DNA from: Planctomycetota bacterium
Lineage (GTDB): Bacteria; Planctomycetota; SZUA-567; H5-PLA8
Direction: 5' to 3'
DNA: 64,000 nucleotides
NCBI GenBank assembly: GCA_016200135.1
Contig: JACQFI010000056.1
Coordinates: 1 to 64,000, forward strand
In this document: in pieces, positions 50,036-59,020 of the stretch
How the letters are laid out: each line of letters opens with the position of its first letter
Position numbering within the stretch: position 1 is the stretch's first letter
Notes under the pieces: model-generated
Database searches by the model: none
Seen by the model: the letters and a program-made list of their open reading frames with translations, nothing else
What the model was told of the DNA's origin: nothing
Made by a program: the position numbers and the translations under genes

Positions 50036-51763
50036 TCAGCTCTCGGACGAGGAACGGCCTTCGCCGATCACCGCGCGCTTGGACGCGCCGCTCTTGGAGG
50101 GCCCGCGCTTGGACGCACCGCCGCGCCCCGAGGTCTTGACGTCGTCGGTCTCGTTCTTCTTGACGCCCTTGGCGGGGGTCTCGGTCAACGGCATATCGTC
50201 CTTCTCCTTCGCGTCCTTCTTGTCAGGCTGCCAGGTCATCGCGGTCGGATCCACCGGTTCCGCCGGCGCCTCGGCCTTCTCCGGCGCTTCGTGGACGATC
50301 GTCGAGCCGCCGAAAAGCGTGCCGTGGCGGTGCGCGACCATCAGCGCCTTGATCACATTCAAGTCGTAGGCCTCGCCGCCCATGTTGCCCACTTCGGTGA
50401 GGGCCTTGCGGATCGTGTTGGAGTCGGGCTGGACGCCGGGCTCCTTGATGCCGTCGAAAAGCAGGTGCTCGAAGGCGTTCGCCACCGCGAGGATGCGCGC
50501 GCCGAGTGGGATCGCGTCGCCCTTCAGGCCATCGGGCACGCCCTTGCCGTCCAGGCGTTCGTGGTGCGAACGGACGTAAGCGAGGAAATGTTCCTGGCTG
50601 GGCACATTCTTGAAGTATTCAGACGCGCGCTGCACGTGGCCGGCCACCTGGTCCGTGGCCGCGGCGTCGCCCGCGAGAGCCTTGTGTTTGCCGAGGTCGT
50701 GCAGCATGCCGGCGATGCGCAGGTACAGCACCTCGTTGTCCGAGACGCCCAGCTCGCGCCCGATCGCGGCGCAGAACTGGCTCACGCGTTCGGCGTGGCC
50801 CGCGTGGCCGGGCATCTCTTTTTCGAGCAGCCGCACCAGATGGCCGATGAGCTGAATGAGCATGCGCCGCCGGCCGCGGATGAGCGTGAGGTTCTCGAGG
50901 CTGGCGGCGAGCTGCGAGCCGACCGCGGTGAGCAGTTCGAGGTCGGTCTGGTCGAAGGTCTCGGCGATGCGCGCGTTCACGGCGTAGATCGCGCCGTGCG
51001 TCGCCGCGCCCGAGAGCACCGGCACGCAGAGCACGGAGCGGATCTGGTTCATCACGATCGAGTCGCCCATCTTGAAGCGCTCGTCCATCATCGCGTCGGC
51101 CGTCAGGATCGCGCGAGACTCGCTGATCACGCGGCGCAGGATCGTGCGCGAGATCGGCACGTTCGAGCCGGACTGCTTGATCTTGGTCGCGCGCGGCACG
51201 ATCGCGCCGGTGGCCTCGTCGCGCAGAAAGAGATACAGGTGGTCGGCGGGGATGTACTCGGCGACCAGGTCCAGCAGGCGCTCGAAGAGCTTCTTCTCGT
51301 CGCGCTCGCCGTAGACGATGTTCGTGGCCTTGCAGATCGCGCGGAAGTACTCGGTCTCGCGCCCGGTGCCCTGGCCTTCGCCCACGAAGAGGTCGTCGAC
51401 CTTCAGCTCCAGCGAGGTCTTAAAGCCCTCGCCGTCCTCGAACTGCAGCTCGCTCCCGCGTTCCTGCGCGGCCTTGGTGGACTCGAAGACGAGCTGCGTG
51501 CTGCCGACGCGGATCACGTCGCCCTCGCGCAGCAGTTCTTCTTCGACCTGCTCCTCGTTGACGAACGAGCCGTTGCGGCTGCCCAAGTCGCGGATAAAGA
51601 CCATCTCGCCCACGCGGTAGACTTCCGCGTGTTCGCGCGAGACGCCCTTGTCGATGATCTGCAGGCCCGCGGTGGCGTCCCGGCCGATGACAATCGGCGA
51701 GGAACCCTCGACCTGGATCACCTTGGTCTTTTGAGGACCGCTTTTGACGCGCAACTGTGGCAT
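50036..51763 (-). CDS. FHA-GAF-HD-GYP-like signalling protein
   Basis: 575 residues. An N-terminal FHA domain (GSSPIVIGRD, GVSREHAEV, RDLGSRNGSFVN) binds phosphothreonine. A GAF domain (~130-300; EKKLFERLLDLVAEYIPADHLY to GAIYAVNARI) senses a ligand. An HD-type phosphohydrolase domain (~305-470) has HD in AGMLHDLGKHKAL and HHERLDGKGVP. HD-GYP enzymes that cut cyclic di-GMP have GYP at this place; here it is GVP, so activity is uncertain. The tail of ~90 residues is charged and Ser/Lys-rich. It likely links protein phosphorylation with a nucleotide second messenger. It is upstream of the AMMECR1 gene. Confidence 0.86.
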   Translation of the reverse strand: MPQLRVKSGPQKTKVIQVEGSSPIVIGRDATAGLQIIDKGVSREHAEVYRVGEMVFIRDLGSRNGSFVNEEQVEEELLREGDVIRVGSTQLVFESTKAAQERGSELQFEDGEGFKTSLELKVDDLFVGEGQGTGRETEYFRAICKATNIVYGERDEKKLFERLLDLVAEYIPADHLYLFLRDEATGAIVPRATKIKQSGSNVPISRTILRRVISESRAILTADAMMDERFKMGDSIVMNQIRSVLCVPVLSGAATHGAIYAVNARIAETFDQTDLELLTAVGSQLAASLENLTLIRGRRRMLIQLIGHLVRLLEKEMPGHAGHAERVSQFCAAIGRELGVSDNEVLYLRIAGMLHDLGKHKALAGDAAATDQVAGHVQRASEYFKNVPSQEHFLAYVRSHHERLDGKGVPDGLKGDAIPLGARILAVANAFEHLLFDGIKEPGVQPDSNTIRKALTEVGNMGGEAYDLNVIKALMVAHRHGTLFGGSTIVHEAPEKAEAPAEPVDPTAMTWQPDKKDAKEKDDMPLTETPAKGVKKNETDDVKTSGRGGASKRGPSKSGASKRAVIGEGRSSSES

Positions 51764-51844
51764 GTTGAAAAGGTATCCGCCCCCCGCGGACGTTCAGGTC
51801 TTGTGCATATCCGTTAGACTGCTATTTCCCGGCCCGCGCTGCTC

Positions 51845-52732
51845 TTATCCACCTGACTTCGCAAGTTCGCGGAACCGCCCCAGCAAGTCCTTGGTCACCG
51901 GCCCTGGTTTCCCGTCGCCGATCACGCGGCCATCCGCCTTTACCACTGAAATGATCTCTGCACCTGTGCCTGTGAGGAAGAACTCGTCCGCCGTATATAG
52001 GTCGTAGCGCGTGAGGGTCTCCTCACGGACATCGTATCCGGCGTCCTCGGCCAGTTCGATCACCGCATCACGTGTGATCCCCTTCAGGATGCCCGCGTTA
52101 GCCGGCGTGGTGCGGACGATCTTCTTGCCCTTCGCTTTCTTATCGGGCTCAGTGACCGTGAAGATGTTGTCGCCGCTGCACTCGGCCACGTAGCCTTCGT
52201 GGTCGAGCATGATGACCTCATGCACCCCCGCCTGTATGCCTTCGATCTTGGCCAGGATGTGGGCCAGATAGTTGAGGGACTTGATGCGCGGATTCAGGTT
52301 CTCGCGGTGGCTGATCGGCGTCGCGGCCGTGACCACGGCGAGGCCGGTGTCGTACAGCTCCTTCGGGTAAAGCTGGATCGTATCGGCGATGACGATCACC
52401 GTCGGCTTGGGGCACTTGCGCGGATCCAGGCCCAGGTCGCCGAAGCCGCGCGTGACCACCACGCGGATGTAGCTCTCGGTGAGCTTGTTCTCTTTAACGC
52501 AGGCATCGACCTGCTGCGCGAGCTGCTCCCGCGTCATCGGGATCTCGAGCCAGATCGCCTTGGCCGACGCGTACAGCCGGTCCACGTGCTGCTTGAGGCG
52601 GAAGACCTTGCCGTGGTATGCGCGGATACCCTCGAAGACGCCGTCGCCGTACAACAGGCCGTGATCGTAGACCGAGACCTTGGCTTCTTCCTTGGGGTAG
52701 AACTTCCCGTCGATCCAGACTTTGATGGACAT
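51845..52732 (-). CDS. ilvE: Branched-chain amino acid aminotransferase (fold-type IV)
   Basis: 295 residues, the length of IlvE. The enzyme exchanges amino groups between branched-chain amino acids and 2-oxoglutarate. Markers: GDGVFEGIRAYHGKVFRLKQHVDRL, the PLP lysine in NPRIKSLNYLAHI, and EVIMLDHEGYVAECSGDNIF. It could in part act on D-amino acids or 4-amino-4-deoxychorismate, which share this fold, but the arginine/tyrosine pattern (GIRAY) and NPRIKSLNY strongly favour IlvE. Its ribosome-binding site (AGGAG) overlaps the lolD stop region nine bases upstream, so it is co-transcribed with the transporter. Confidence 0.92.
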   Translation of the reverse strand: MSIKVWIDGKFYPKEEAKVSVYDHGLLYGDGVFEGIRAYHGKVFRLKQHVDRLYASAKAIWLEIPMTREQLAQQVDACVKENKLTESYIRVVVTRGFGDLGLDPRKCPKPTVIVIADTIQLYPKELYDTGLAVVTAATPISHRENLNPRIKSLNYLAHILAKIEGIQAGVHEVIMLDHEGYVAECSGDNIFTVTEPDKKAKGKKIVRTTPANAGILKGITRDAVIELAEDAGYDVREETLTRYDLYTADEFFLTGTGAEIISVVKADGRVIGDGKPGPVTKDLLGRFRELAKSGG

Positions 52733-52741
52733 GCTCGGCTC

Positions 52742-53470
52742 CTACTTCGTCTCCAGTTGCAGAATCCCCTGCTCCAAACGGAGCACCCGGTCGGCACGCT
52801 CGGCCAAGGTCACATCGTGCGAAACAACCACGGTAGCGACCCCATCCTTGTGCGTTAACTCAAAAATCAGCTTCATGATACGACTTGCGGTATCGGGGTC
52901 AAGGTTGCCCGTGGGTTCGTCGCAGAGCAGGACCCGGGGCTGGAGCATCAAGGCTCGGCAGATGGCCGCGCGCTGGCGTTCGCCGCCGCTGAGCGTCGCG
53001 GGCTTTTGGCGCGCCTGATCCTTCAGGCCGACCTGTTCGAGGAGCTGCCAGGCGCGCGCCGTGGCCTTGGCGCTGCCGCCGGCAAGCCACGCGCCCGGCG
53101 AATGTGCCACGCGGGCGGGCATCAGGACGTTGTCGAGCGTGCTGAAGTCGGACATCAGGAAATAGTGCTGGAAGACGAAGCCGATGTGCCGGCTGCGCAG
53201 TTCGGCGCGGTCGTTCTCGCGCATGTTCGCCGTGGGCGTACCATCCACGAGCACTTCGCCGCCGTCCGGCTGGTCCAGCAGACCCAGCAGATGCAGCAGT
53301 GTGCTCTTGCCCGACCCGCTGCGGCCGACAAGCGCCATGACCTCGCCCGGCGCAACCGAGAGATCGGCGCCCTTGAGGACTTCCAGGCGGCGCTTGCCAT
53401 CGACGAAGACGCGCTGCAAGCCTTTCGCCTGCAGGGCCAGGGTGCGGGTTTGTGGGGCGGAATCGGTCAT
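52742..53470 (-). CDS. lolD: ABC transporter ATP-binding protein, LolD-like
   Basis: 242 residues with all ABC motifs: Walker A GRSGSGKST, Q-loop in FVFQHYFL, signature LSGGERQR, Walker B LLCDEPTGNLD and the His-loop VSHDV. Its short length and order (LolD, MacB type) fit ATPases that work with FtsX-like permeases to extract lipoproteins from the inner membrane. The partner permease is encoded upstream at 53655-54947. ATG 53470 is used because the frame back to 53587 is repeat sequence. It is followed by ilvE. Confidence 0.88.
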   Translation of the reverse strand: MTDSAPQTRTLALQAKGLQRVFVDGKRRLEVLKGADLSVAPGEVMALVGRSGSGKSTLLHLLGLLDQPDGGEVLVDGTPTANMRENDRAELRSRHIGFVFQHYFLMSDFSTLDNVLMPARVAHSPGAWLAGGSAKATARAWQLLEQVGLKDQARQKPATLSGGERQRAAICRALMLQPRVLLCDEPTGNLDPDTASRIMKLIFELTHKDGVATVVVSHDVTLAERADRVLRLEQGILQLETK

Positions 53471-53487
53471 CGGGTTCGGCCCACGGG

Positions 53488-53522
53488 CTCGTAAAGCGTA
53501 GAGCGTAGAGCGTAGAGCGAAA
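53488..53522 (+). repeat. Heptanucleotide tandem repeat (AGCGTAG unit)
   Basis: Three perfect copies of AGCGTAG (53495-53501, 53502-53508, 53509-53515) with degenerate copies on both sides (CTCGTAA, AGCGAAA). It lies in the gap between the permease and lolD genes. Confidence 0.85.
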
Positions 53523-53610
53523 CGGCGGAGCGGCCAGCCGCCAGCGCATGCTTCGCATCGGTCTTCGCACTCGCTATCGGCATACAACGTTCCTTGAATC
53601 TATCCCTATC

Positions 53611-53650
53611 GTCAGATCGTAATTCGTAGCTCGCTCCACGCTCCACGACG
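53611..53650 (+). repeat. Degenerate heptanucleotide repeat (TCGTAAT / GCTCCAC units)
   Basis: Adjacent 7-mers TCGTAAT, TCGTAGC, then two GCTCCAC copies (53633-53639 and 53640-53646). On the other strand the unit reads GTGGAGC, close to GTAGAGC at 53488-53522, so both are probably one family. Confidence 0.7.
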
Positions 53651-53654
53651 CCCT

Positions 53655-54947
53655 TCACTCCTGCCGCAGGCATTCCACGGGGTTCAAGCGCGAGGCGCGC
53701 CACGCGGGCAGCAATCCGCCCAACAGTCCGGCGAACAGAGTAAGCCCCGCGATCAGAAACAGATCCAACGAGCGTACATGCGTGGGAATCTCGCTGACCA
53801 GGAACGACTCGCTCGGGAAGACGCGGAAGTGCGCTTTAACGATCCACATGGAGACTGCATCGATAAGCGCTTCGACCCCATTGACGTTATGGATCAGCAG
53901 CAGTGCGCAGGGAATCCCGACGGCCAAGCCGATGAGCGCGATCAGGACGCCCTGAGAAAGGAAGCAGGCGCGGATGCCCAGCGGGGTCGCCCCCATGGCG
54001 CGCAGGATGCCGATGTCGCGGACCTTCTCGGCGACGAGGCGGCTTAAGATCAGCATAATGATGATGATCACAAACAGGAGAAAGATGCCCATGATGAAGC
54101 GCATGATCGTGTTCTCGCGCGTGATCGCGTGGTACAGGTTCGAGACCTTCTCGCGCCAGGTCTCGACTTCCAGGTGCTCGCTGTATCCCGTGGCCCAGGC
54201 GGCGTCGCGCTTGAGCAGGTCGCGCATCTTCTCGAGCACCTCTCCGCGCATGTCGTCCAGGTCCGGGCGGTCGGGGTCGCCGTCCACCCAGACGGAGAGC
54301 GTCTTGGCGTAATCGGGCAGCTTGATCTGCCGGGCCAGGACTTTCCGGTCCACGTACGCCGTGGTTTCGAGATAGTCGTTCTTTACATCGAAGAAGCCTA
54401 CGATGAAGAAGGCCATGGCGACGGGGTTCTTTTCATCGTCGGTGAAAAGAAAGGTCATGTAGTCGCCCTTTTTAAGCCCAAACATGCGCTGCCACGCTCC
54501 GCCGACGATGCAGCCATGCAGCGTTTTGCCTTTTACGTCGTGCTCGCCAAAGGACGCGATATCGTTGGGACTGAGCATCTCTTTCAGCTTGCCGACGCTC
54601 AGTTCGCGCTCCAGATCGACGCCCTTGATCGTTCCGACCGTCCGGCCTTCGTCGAAGAGCGCGATGGCGGGAATCTCCAGGCCGATCGTGATGCCCTTTA
54701 CGCCCGGAATCTTCTCCAACTCCGCCGCCCATTTCTCGGGATAGACGATGCCGCCGGGGTCGTTGCCGATGCGCACGGTCATGTGCGCCTGAATCGACTG
54801 GAGTTCCTGCATGTAGCGGTCTTTGAAGCCTTCCATCACCGAGATGATGAGCAGGTAGAGAACCACGATGAGGACGATGATCGCCGCCGCGACGTAGCTC
54901 ATCGGGCGCTTGAGCAGGTACCGGGAGGCAACCGTGAAGACGTACAT
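53655..54947 (-). CDS. LolC/LolE-like ABC transporter permease (FtsX family)
   Basis: 430 residues. One N-terminal membrane helix (~20-38), a large periplasmic domain (~40-265) and three C-terminal helices (~280-400), the plan of LolC/LolE and MacB permeases. The conserved pairing SRLVAEKVRDIGILRAMGATPLGI near the coupling helix is typical of the FtsX fold. In the Lol system the permeases move lipoproteins from the inner membrane to LolA. The 184-base gap to the downstream ATPase gene on the same strand is filled by heptamer repeats. Confidence 0.88.
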   Translation of the reverse strand: MYVFTVASRYLLKRPMSYVAAAIIVLIVVLYLLIISVMEGFKDRYMQELQSIQAHMTVRIGNDPGGIVYPEKWAAELEKIPGVKGITIGLEIPAIALFDEGRTVGTIKGVDLERELSVGKLKEMLSPNDIASFGEHDVKGKTLHGCIVGGAWQRMFGLKKGDYMTFLFTDDEKNPVAMAFFIVGFFDVKNDYLETTAYVDRKVLARQIKLPDYAKTLSVWVDGDPDRPDLDDMRGEVLEKMRDLLKRDAAWATGYSEHLEVETWREKVSNLYHAITRENTIMRFIMGIFLLFVIIIIMLILSRLVAEKVRDIGILRAMGATPLGIRACFLSQGVLIALIGLAVGIPCALLLIHNVNGVEALIDAVSMWIVKAHFRVFPSESFLVSEIPTHVRSLDLFLIAGLTLFAGLLGGLLPAWRASRLNPVECLRQE

Positions 54948-54950
54948 GCG

Positions 54951-54999
54951 GAGTTCGAAACTCCCGATTCAGGGTTCGTAGTTCATGGTTCGTGGTTTA
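54951..54999 (+). repeat. Degenerate heptanucleotide repeat (GGTTCGT unit)
   Basis: 7-mers GGTTCGT, AGTTCAT, GGTTCGT, GGTTTAA at 54973-54999, preceded by GGAGTTCGAAACTCC, a short palindrome that overlaps the ribosome-binding region of the permease gene. It sits in the 184-base gap between DAHP synthase and the permease. Confidence 0.6.
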
Positions 55000-55105
55000 A
55001 GCAGAGAGAACAGGTCCGGCCACGCCGCCCGACCCAACTTTGTTGTATCGGCAAAATAGGGTGCGCAAAACCGCGAAAAACGTGGCCCCATCGCCCATGC
55101 CGTTC

Positions 55106-55130
55106 AATCGGAAATCCAAAATCGAAAATG
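55106..55130 (-). repeat. Degenerate heptanucleotide repeat (ATTTTGG family, minus strand)
   Basis: Read on the minus strand: ATTTTCG, ATTTTGG, ATTTCCG, ATT, directly after the DAHP synthase stop. It is the same unit as at 19798-19832, about 35 kb away. Confidence 0.7.
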
Positions 55131-55131
55131 G

Positions 55132-56178
55132 TTACATCGCCCTTCCAACCGCTTCCGCCACCGGCTTCAGCTCCTTCATCAGCTTTGCGAACTCTTTCAC
55201 GCTTAGCGTCTGCTGGCCGTCGGTCTTGGCTTTCTCGGGATTGGGGTGGACTTCGATCAGGATGCCATCGGCGCCGCAGGCGATCGAGGCCTTGGTCATC
55301 GCGGGAACCAGACTGCGCACGCCGGTGCCGTGGCTGGGATCGGCGAGGACTGGGAGGTGCGTCTTCTCCTTCAGCGCAGGGATCACCGCGAGCGCGAACG
55401 TGTTGCGAACGTAGGTCTCGAACGTGCGGATGCCGCGTTCGCAGAGCAGCACGCGCCGGTTGCCGCCGGTGAGGATGTACTCGGCGGCGAGGAGGTACTC
55501 TTCGAGCGTCGCGGACATGCCGCGCTTCAAGAGCACCGGCGTCTGCACTTCGCCGCAGGCGCGCAGGAGCATGAAGTTCTGCATGTTGCGCGTGCCGATC
55601 TGCAGGCAGTCGGCGTACTTCGCCACCAACGGAACATCCCCCGGCGTGAGCACCTCCGTGATGATCGGCAGCCCGGTCTTCTCGCGCGCTTCGGCCAGGT
55701 ACTCGAGGCCCTCCTCCGCGAGGCCCTGAAACTGGTAGGGGCTCGTGCGCGGCTTGAACGCCCCCGCGCGCAGCGCCGTCGCGCCGGCCTCCTTCACCGC
55801 CTGTGCGACCTCCATCAATTCCTTGCGCCCTTCGACGGAGCATGGCCCCGCGATCACCGGGATCGTCTTGCCGCCGATGGCAATCTTGTGCTTGGAGGGC
55901 TTCACTTCCGGGCCGGGACCGCCGATCTCGAAGACGCTCGTCTCCGGCCGGAGTTCCTTGCTCGCCAGTTTATACGGCGCGAGGATCGGCAGCACCTGCT
56001 CGACGCCGGGGATCGTCTCGAGGTGCTCTTTGGTCGTGACGCGGTCGTCGCCGATGGCCGCGATGACGGTGCGTTCGACGCCGTAGAGCGTGTGCGGTTC
56101 GAAGCCAAGCTCCTTCAGGTGTTGCTCGGCGTGGTGGATCTCCTTCTTGGTGCTGCCGGGACGGAAGACGAGGATCAT
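55132..56178 (-). CDS. aroF: 3-deoxy-7-phosphoheptulonate (DAHP) synthase, type I-beta
   Basis: 348 residues. It condenses phosphoenolpyruvate and erythrose-4-phosphate, the first step of the shikimate pathway. The ~75-residue N-terminal ferredoxin-like (ACT-like) regulatory domain ([19 protein letters not shown]) is followed by the barrel with [75 protein letters not shown] and [22 protein letters not shown]. The domain suggests feedback control by an aromatic amino acid, as in Thermotoga enzymes. The gene is probably single, with repeats downstream and its own upstream region. Confidence 0.95.
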   Translation of the reverse strand: MILVFRPGSTKKEIHHAEQHLKELGFEPHTLYGVERTVIAAIGDDRVTTKEHLETIPGVEQVLPILAPYKLASKELRPETSVFEIGGPGPEVKPSKHKIAIGGKTIPVIAGPCSVEGRKELMEVAQAVKEAGATALRAGAFKPRTSPYQFQGLAEEGLEYLAEAREKTGLPIITEVLTPGDVPLVAKYADCLQIGTRNMQNFMLLRACGEVQTPVLLKRGMSATLEEYLLAAEYILTGGNRRVLLCERGIRTFETYVRNTFALAVIPALKEKTHLPVLADPSHGTGVRSLVPAMTKASIACGADGILIEVHPNPEKAKTDGQQTLSVKEFAKLMKELKPVAEAVGRAM

Positions 56179-56379
56179 GGGGAGGCTCCGTTATCTTGGG
56201 GTCGTGTGCAAGAGCGCAGTTAAAGCAAGCTCGCACCTTCTAGTCAAACGCATGCCCGCGTCCAAGCGCAGATCGAAACTCCGAACTTGACGGCTCATCC
56301 CTCGTGTGGCAGCCTGCCCGCGTCTAAACGAAAGCCTTTGCAAGCTGAATCCATCCAACATGGAAAGGGGAGCATTACC

Positions 56380-57546
56380 ATGGCCAGCGGCGAAATTCGC
56401 GTAGCGCTCATCGGCACCAAATTCATGGGCAAGGCCCACTCCAACGCCTGGGCCCAGGTCGCGCACTTCTTCAACCGGCCCGTCAAGCCGGTCATGCAGG
56501 TGGTCTGCGGGCGCGATCCCGCCGGCACCCAGGCGATGGCCGACACGTGGGGCTGGCAGGAGACCAGCACGGACTGGCGCGAGACCATCCAGCGCGACGA
56601 CATCGACCTCGTCGACGTCTGCACGCCCAACAACAACCACGCCGAGATCTCCATCGCGGCGCTCAAGGCCGGCAAGCACGTCGCCTGCGAGAAGCCCCTG
56701 GCCATGAACACGCAGGAATGCGACGCCATGACCAAGGCCGCCAAGGCCTCGAAGAAGCTCAACTTTACCTGGTACAATTACCGCCGCGTCCCGGCTCTGG
56801 CGCTCGCGCGGCAACTTGTCAAAGAAGGCCGCATTGGCCGCGTCTACCACGTCCGCTGCATCTACCTCCAGAGCTGGATCATGGACCCCAAGTTCCCGCT
56901 CGTCTGGCGCTTGCAGGGCGCGGTGGCCGGCAGCGGCCCGCACGGCGACCTGAACGCGCACATCATCGACGCGGCGCGCTTCATCACCGGGGAGGAAGTG
57001 AGCGAGGTCAGCGCGGCCTTCGAGACCTTCATCAAGGAACGGCCCCTCGGCGCGATGACCGGCGGCTTAAGCGCCAAGGGCGGCAGCAAGAAGGGCAAGG
57101 TCACCGTCGAAGACGCAGCGCTGCTGATCGGTCGCCTGAGCGGCGGCGGGCTGTGCAGCTTCGAGGCCACCCGCTTCGCGCAGGGGCGCAAGAACGGCAA
57201 TGGCATCGAGATCAACGGCGAGAAGGGCGCGCTCCGCTTCGAGTTCGAGGACATGAACCGCCTGAAGTATTACGACGCCTCGCGGCCTTCGTACTTGCAG
57301 GGCTGGACGGACATCCTCGCCACCGAAGCCAACCACCCGTACTTCGGCGCGTACTGGCCGGCCGGACACATCATCGGCTACGAGCACACCTTCATCAACG
57401 GCGCGGCGGATATCCTGGAAGCGCTCGGCAAGGACGACTGGAGCAATCTCAAGCCCGACTTCGCCGACAGCACCAAAACCCAGCGCGTCCTCGACGCGGC
57501 CGTGAAGTCCGCAAAAAGCCGTTCGTGGGTCAAGACGGGCTGCTGA
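56380..57546 (+). CDS. Gfo/Idh/MocA-family oxidoreductase
   Basis: 388 residues. The N-terminal Rossmann fold starts IRVALIGTKFMGKAHSNAW; the EKP motif is CEKPLAMNT, and the catalytic Lys is followed by the C-terminal alpha/beta domain with GSGPHGDLNAHIIDAARF. The family oxidises or reduces sugars and inositols with NAD(P). The exact sugar is unknown. ATG 56380 follows GGAAAGGGGAGC. It is divergent from the DAHP synthase gene. A perfect GGCAGAA repeat follows its stop. Confidence 0.9.
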   Translation: MASGEIRVALIGTKFMGKAHSNAWAQVAHFFNRPVKPVMQVVCGRDPAGTQAMADTWGWQETSTDWRETIQRDDIDLVDVCTPNNNHAEISIAALKAGKHVACEKPLAMNTQECDAMTKAAKASKKLNFTWYNYRRVPALALARQLVKEGRIGRVYHVRCIYLQSWIMDPKFPLVWRLQGAVAGSGPHGDLNAHIIDAARFITGEEVSEVSAAFETFIKERPLGAMTGGLSAKGGSKKGKVTVEDAALLIGRLSGGGLCSFEATRFAQGRKNGNGIEINGEKGALRFEFEDMNRLKYYDASRPSYLQGWTDILATEANHPYFGAYWPAGHIIGYEHTFINGAADILEALGKDDWSNLKPDFADSTKTQRVLDAAVKSAKSRSWVKTGC

Positions 57547-57548
57547 AC

Positions 57549-57597
57549 GGCAGAAGGCAGAAGGCAGAAGGCAGAAGGCAGAAGGCAGAAGGCAGAA
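57549..57597 (+). repeat. Perfect heptanucleotide tandem repeat, seven GGCAGAA units
   Basis: Seven exact head-to-tail copies of GGCAGAA, starting three bases after the Gfo/Idh gene's TGA. It is not a CRISPR: there are no spacers, and the unit is only 7 bases. It belongs to the heptamer class seen in other gaps but is the only perfect long tract, so probably the youngest. Confidence 0.97.
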
Positions 57598-57633
57598 TTT
57601 ACAACTGGCGGGCCGGAAACGGTCCGCTTTTTA

Positions 57634-58851
57634 TTACTGGCCGCCGGTGACTACGTCGAACTTGGAGAGTTCGAAGAACGTCCCTTCTTTGCCGCCCTTG
57701 CGGAAGCCGTGGACTTCGATGTGCTGGATCGCGAGGTTGTGGAGCTTCACTCCGTCGGCAACGGCGGCGCTGCAATCGACGGTCACGTCGCCCCACTGCC
57801 CTTCTGTCGGCGCCTTGAAGCCGATATTGTAGCGAATTCCGTTCACGACCATGATCGAGAGCCGCATTTCCCGCAACCCCACTTGAAAGACTCTCAGGTT
57901 CACCCGCATGCGATTGGTGAACGGCGTCCCCGGCCGGAAGTAGCAGGCCAGGCGGTCGCCGCCGTCCGTGACCTTAACCGCGGGCTCGTTCTTGTCCTCC
58001 GCCATGGCGACCTTGGAGTCGTAGTCGGAGCGGATATCGTCGGGATTGTTCTTGGCGAATTTGGCAACAATGGTCTTCTCGGGCTCGTCGGGGCCCGCCA
58101 GATTGGAGAGGCGGCGGACTTCGTCGCGCGGGGCCTTGTTGCCCAGGTCCTTGATCTTCTCCCGCAGCACGGCAGGGTCGGTGATCTGCGCGAGGTCCGT
58201 CGCGGCGGGCGGCGCAGGCTTGGGTGGTTCCTCGAGCTTGGCCGGTTCGGCGGGTTTCAACGCATCGGGATTCGCCTGCACCGGAGGCTTGGGCTGCGCG
58301 GGCGTAAGCAGAGGCCCGGCCGGTACTGGAAGCGGCACGGGGTTCTTCACATCCAGCGCCGGCTTGGCGGCCGACTTTTCGGCCGCCGCTCCGGGCGCGT
58401 TCTTGGTCTGCGCCTCCTGCGTTTCCTTGGACGAACCGCCGAACAACAGCACGACCAAGACGATCAGCAGCAGGCCTGCCGCGGAGAAGACCGCGATGAG
58501 TTTGGTGTTTTCCTTCTTGGGCTTGGCGGGCGCTTCCGGCTTCTGCGCTTTGGGCAAGCCGATTGAGGTGGCAGGTCTCTGACGCGCGGTCTGGGGCGGC
58601 GCATCCATCGGCCGCGCGACGATCGCCGCCGCTTCGCCCGTGACGGGCTTGGGCGGCTTCAGCACTTCCGACCGCTGCGCCACGAGGACAGCCGTCGAGC
58701 CCATGCCCGCGGCGACGCTCATGGCCGCGCCCTTCTGCGCGCAGGCCTCGCAGGCGATCGACTCCGGCGGCTGCTTCTCGTCGATCCCGCGACGGAGAAT
58801 CTCCGCATTCTGGATGCGCTTGCCGCACTTGTCGCAATAGAGGATGACCAT
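57634..58851 (-). CDS. Zinc-ribbon, single-TM protein with Pro-rich linker and C-terminal beta domain
   Basis: 405 residues. N-terminal zinc ribbon (YCDKCGKRIQNAEILRRG ... ACEAC; Cys6, Cys9, Cys34, Cys37), a linker, one membrane helix (~115-137), and a long Pro/Ala/Lys-rich stretch. A C-terminal domain (~260-405) is rich in beta strands with YFRPGTPFTNRMRVNLRVFQ and GFKAPTEGQWGDVTVDCS, perhaps a carbohydrate-binding-like beta-sandwich. The ribbon would face the cytoplasm and the rest the periplasm. The ribbon resembles that of the gene at 28757-29227. ATG 58851 is used because the ribbon starts there; an alternative at 58884 has little support. Confidence 0.72.
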   Translation of the reverse strand: MVILYCDKCGKRIQNAEILRRGIDEKQPPESIACEACAQKGAAMSVAAGMGSTAVLVAQRSEVLKPPKPVTGEAAAIVARPMDAPPQTARQRPATSIGLPKAQKPEAPAKPKKENTKLIAVFSAAGLLLIVLVVLLFGGSSKETQEAQTKNAPGAAAEKSAAKPALDVKNPVPLPVPAGPLLTPAQPKPPVQANPDALKPAEPAKLEEPPKPAPPAATDLAQITDPAVLREKIKDLGNKAPRDEVRRLSNLAGPDEPEKTIVAKFAKNNPDDIRSDYDSKVAMAEDKNEPAVKVTDGGDRLACYFRPGTPFTNRMRVNLRVFQVGLREMRLSIMVVNGIRYNIGFKAPTEGQWGDVTVDCSAAVADGVKLHNLAIQHIEVHGFRKGGKEGTFFELSKFDVVTGGQ

Positions 58852-59020
58852 CAAACGAGCCTCAAAGAGCTGCTGCGCTGCCATAAATGCACAGCGCAGC
58901 GTATAGACCTTATAGTCTTAGATGGCATTTGGAAAGAAATTGCGGCAGGAAAAAGGGTTGTATAACCAGTTCAGTTTGAATAGGTTGGGTATCGAAATCC
59001 AGCCTACAAAGTGCACTTTC

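Noticed and set aside
52742..54947. Anti-phage or toxin-antitoxin locus near the LolD/LolC genes
   Set aside because: The two genes are a normal lipoprotein-export transporter pair and lack defence-type domains. No other defence genes were found in the window.
57549..57597. CRISPR array
   Set aside because: The units are 7 bases, head-to-tail, with no spacers and no cas genes nearby.
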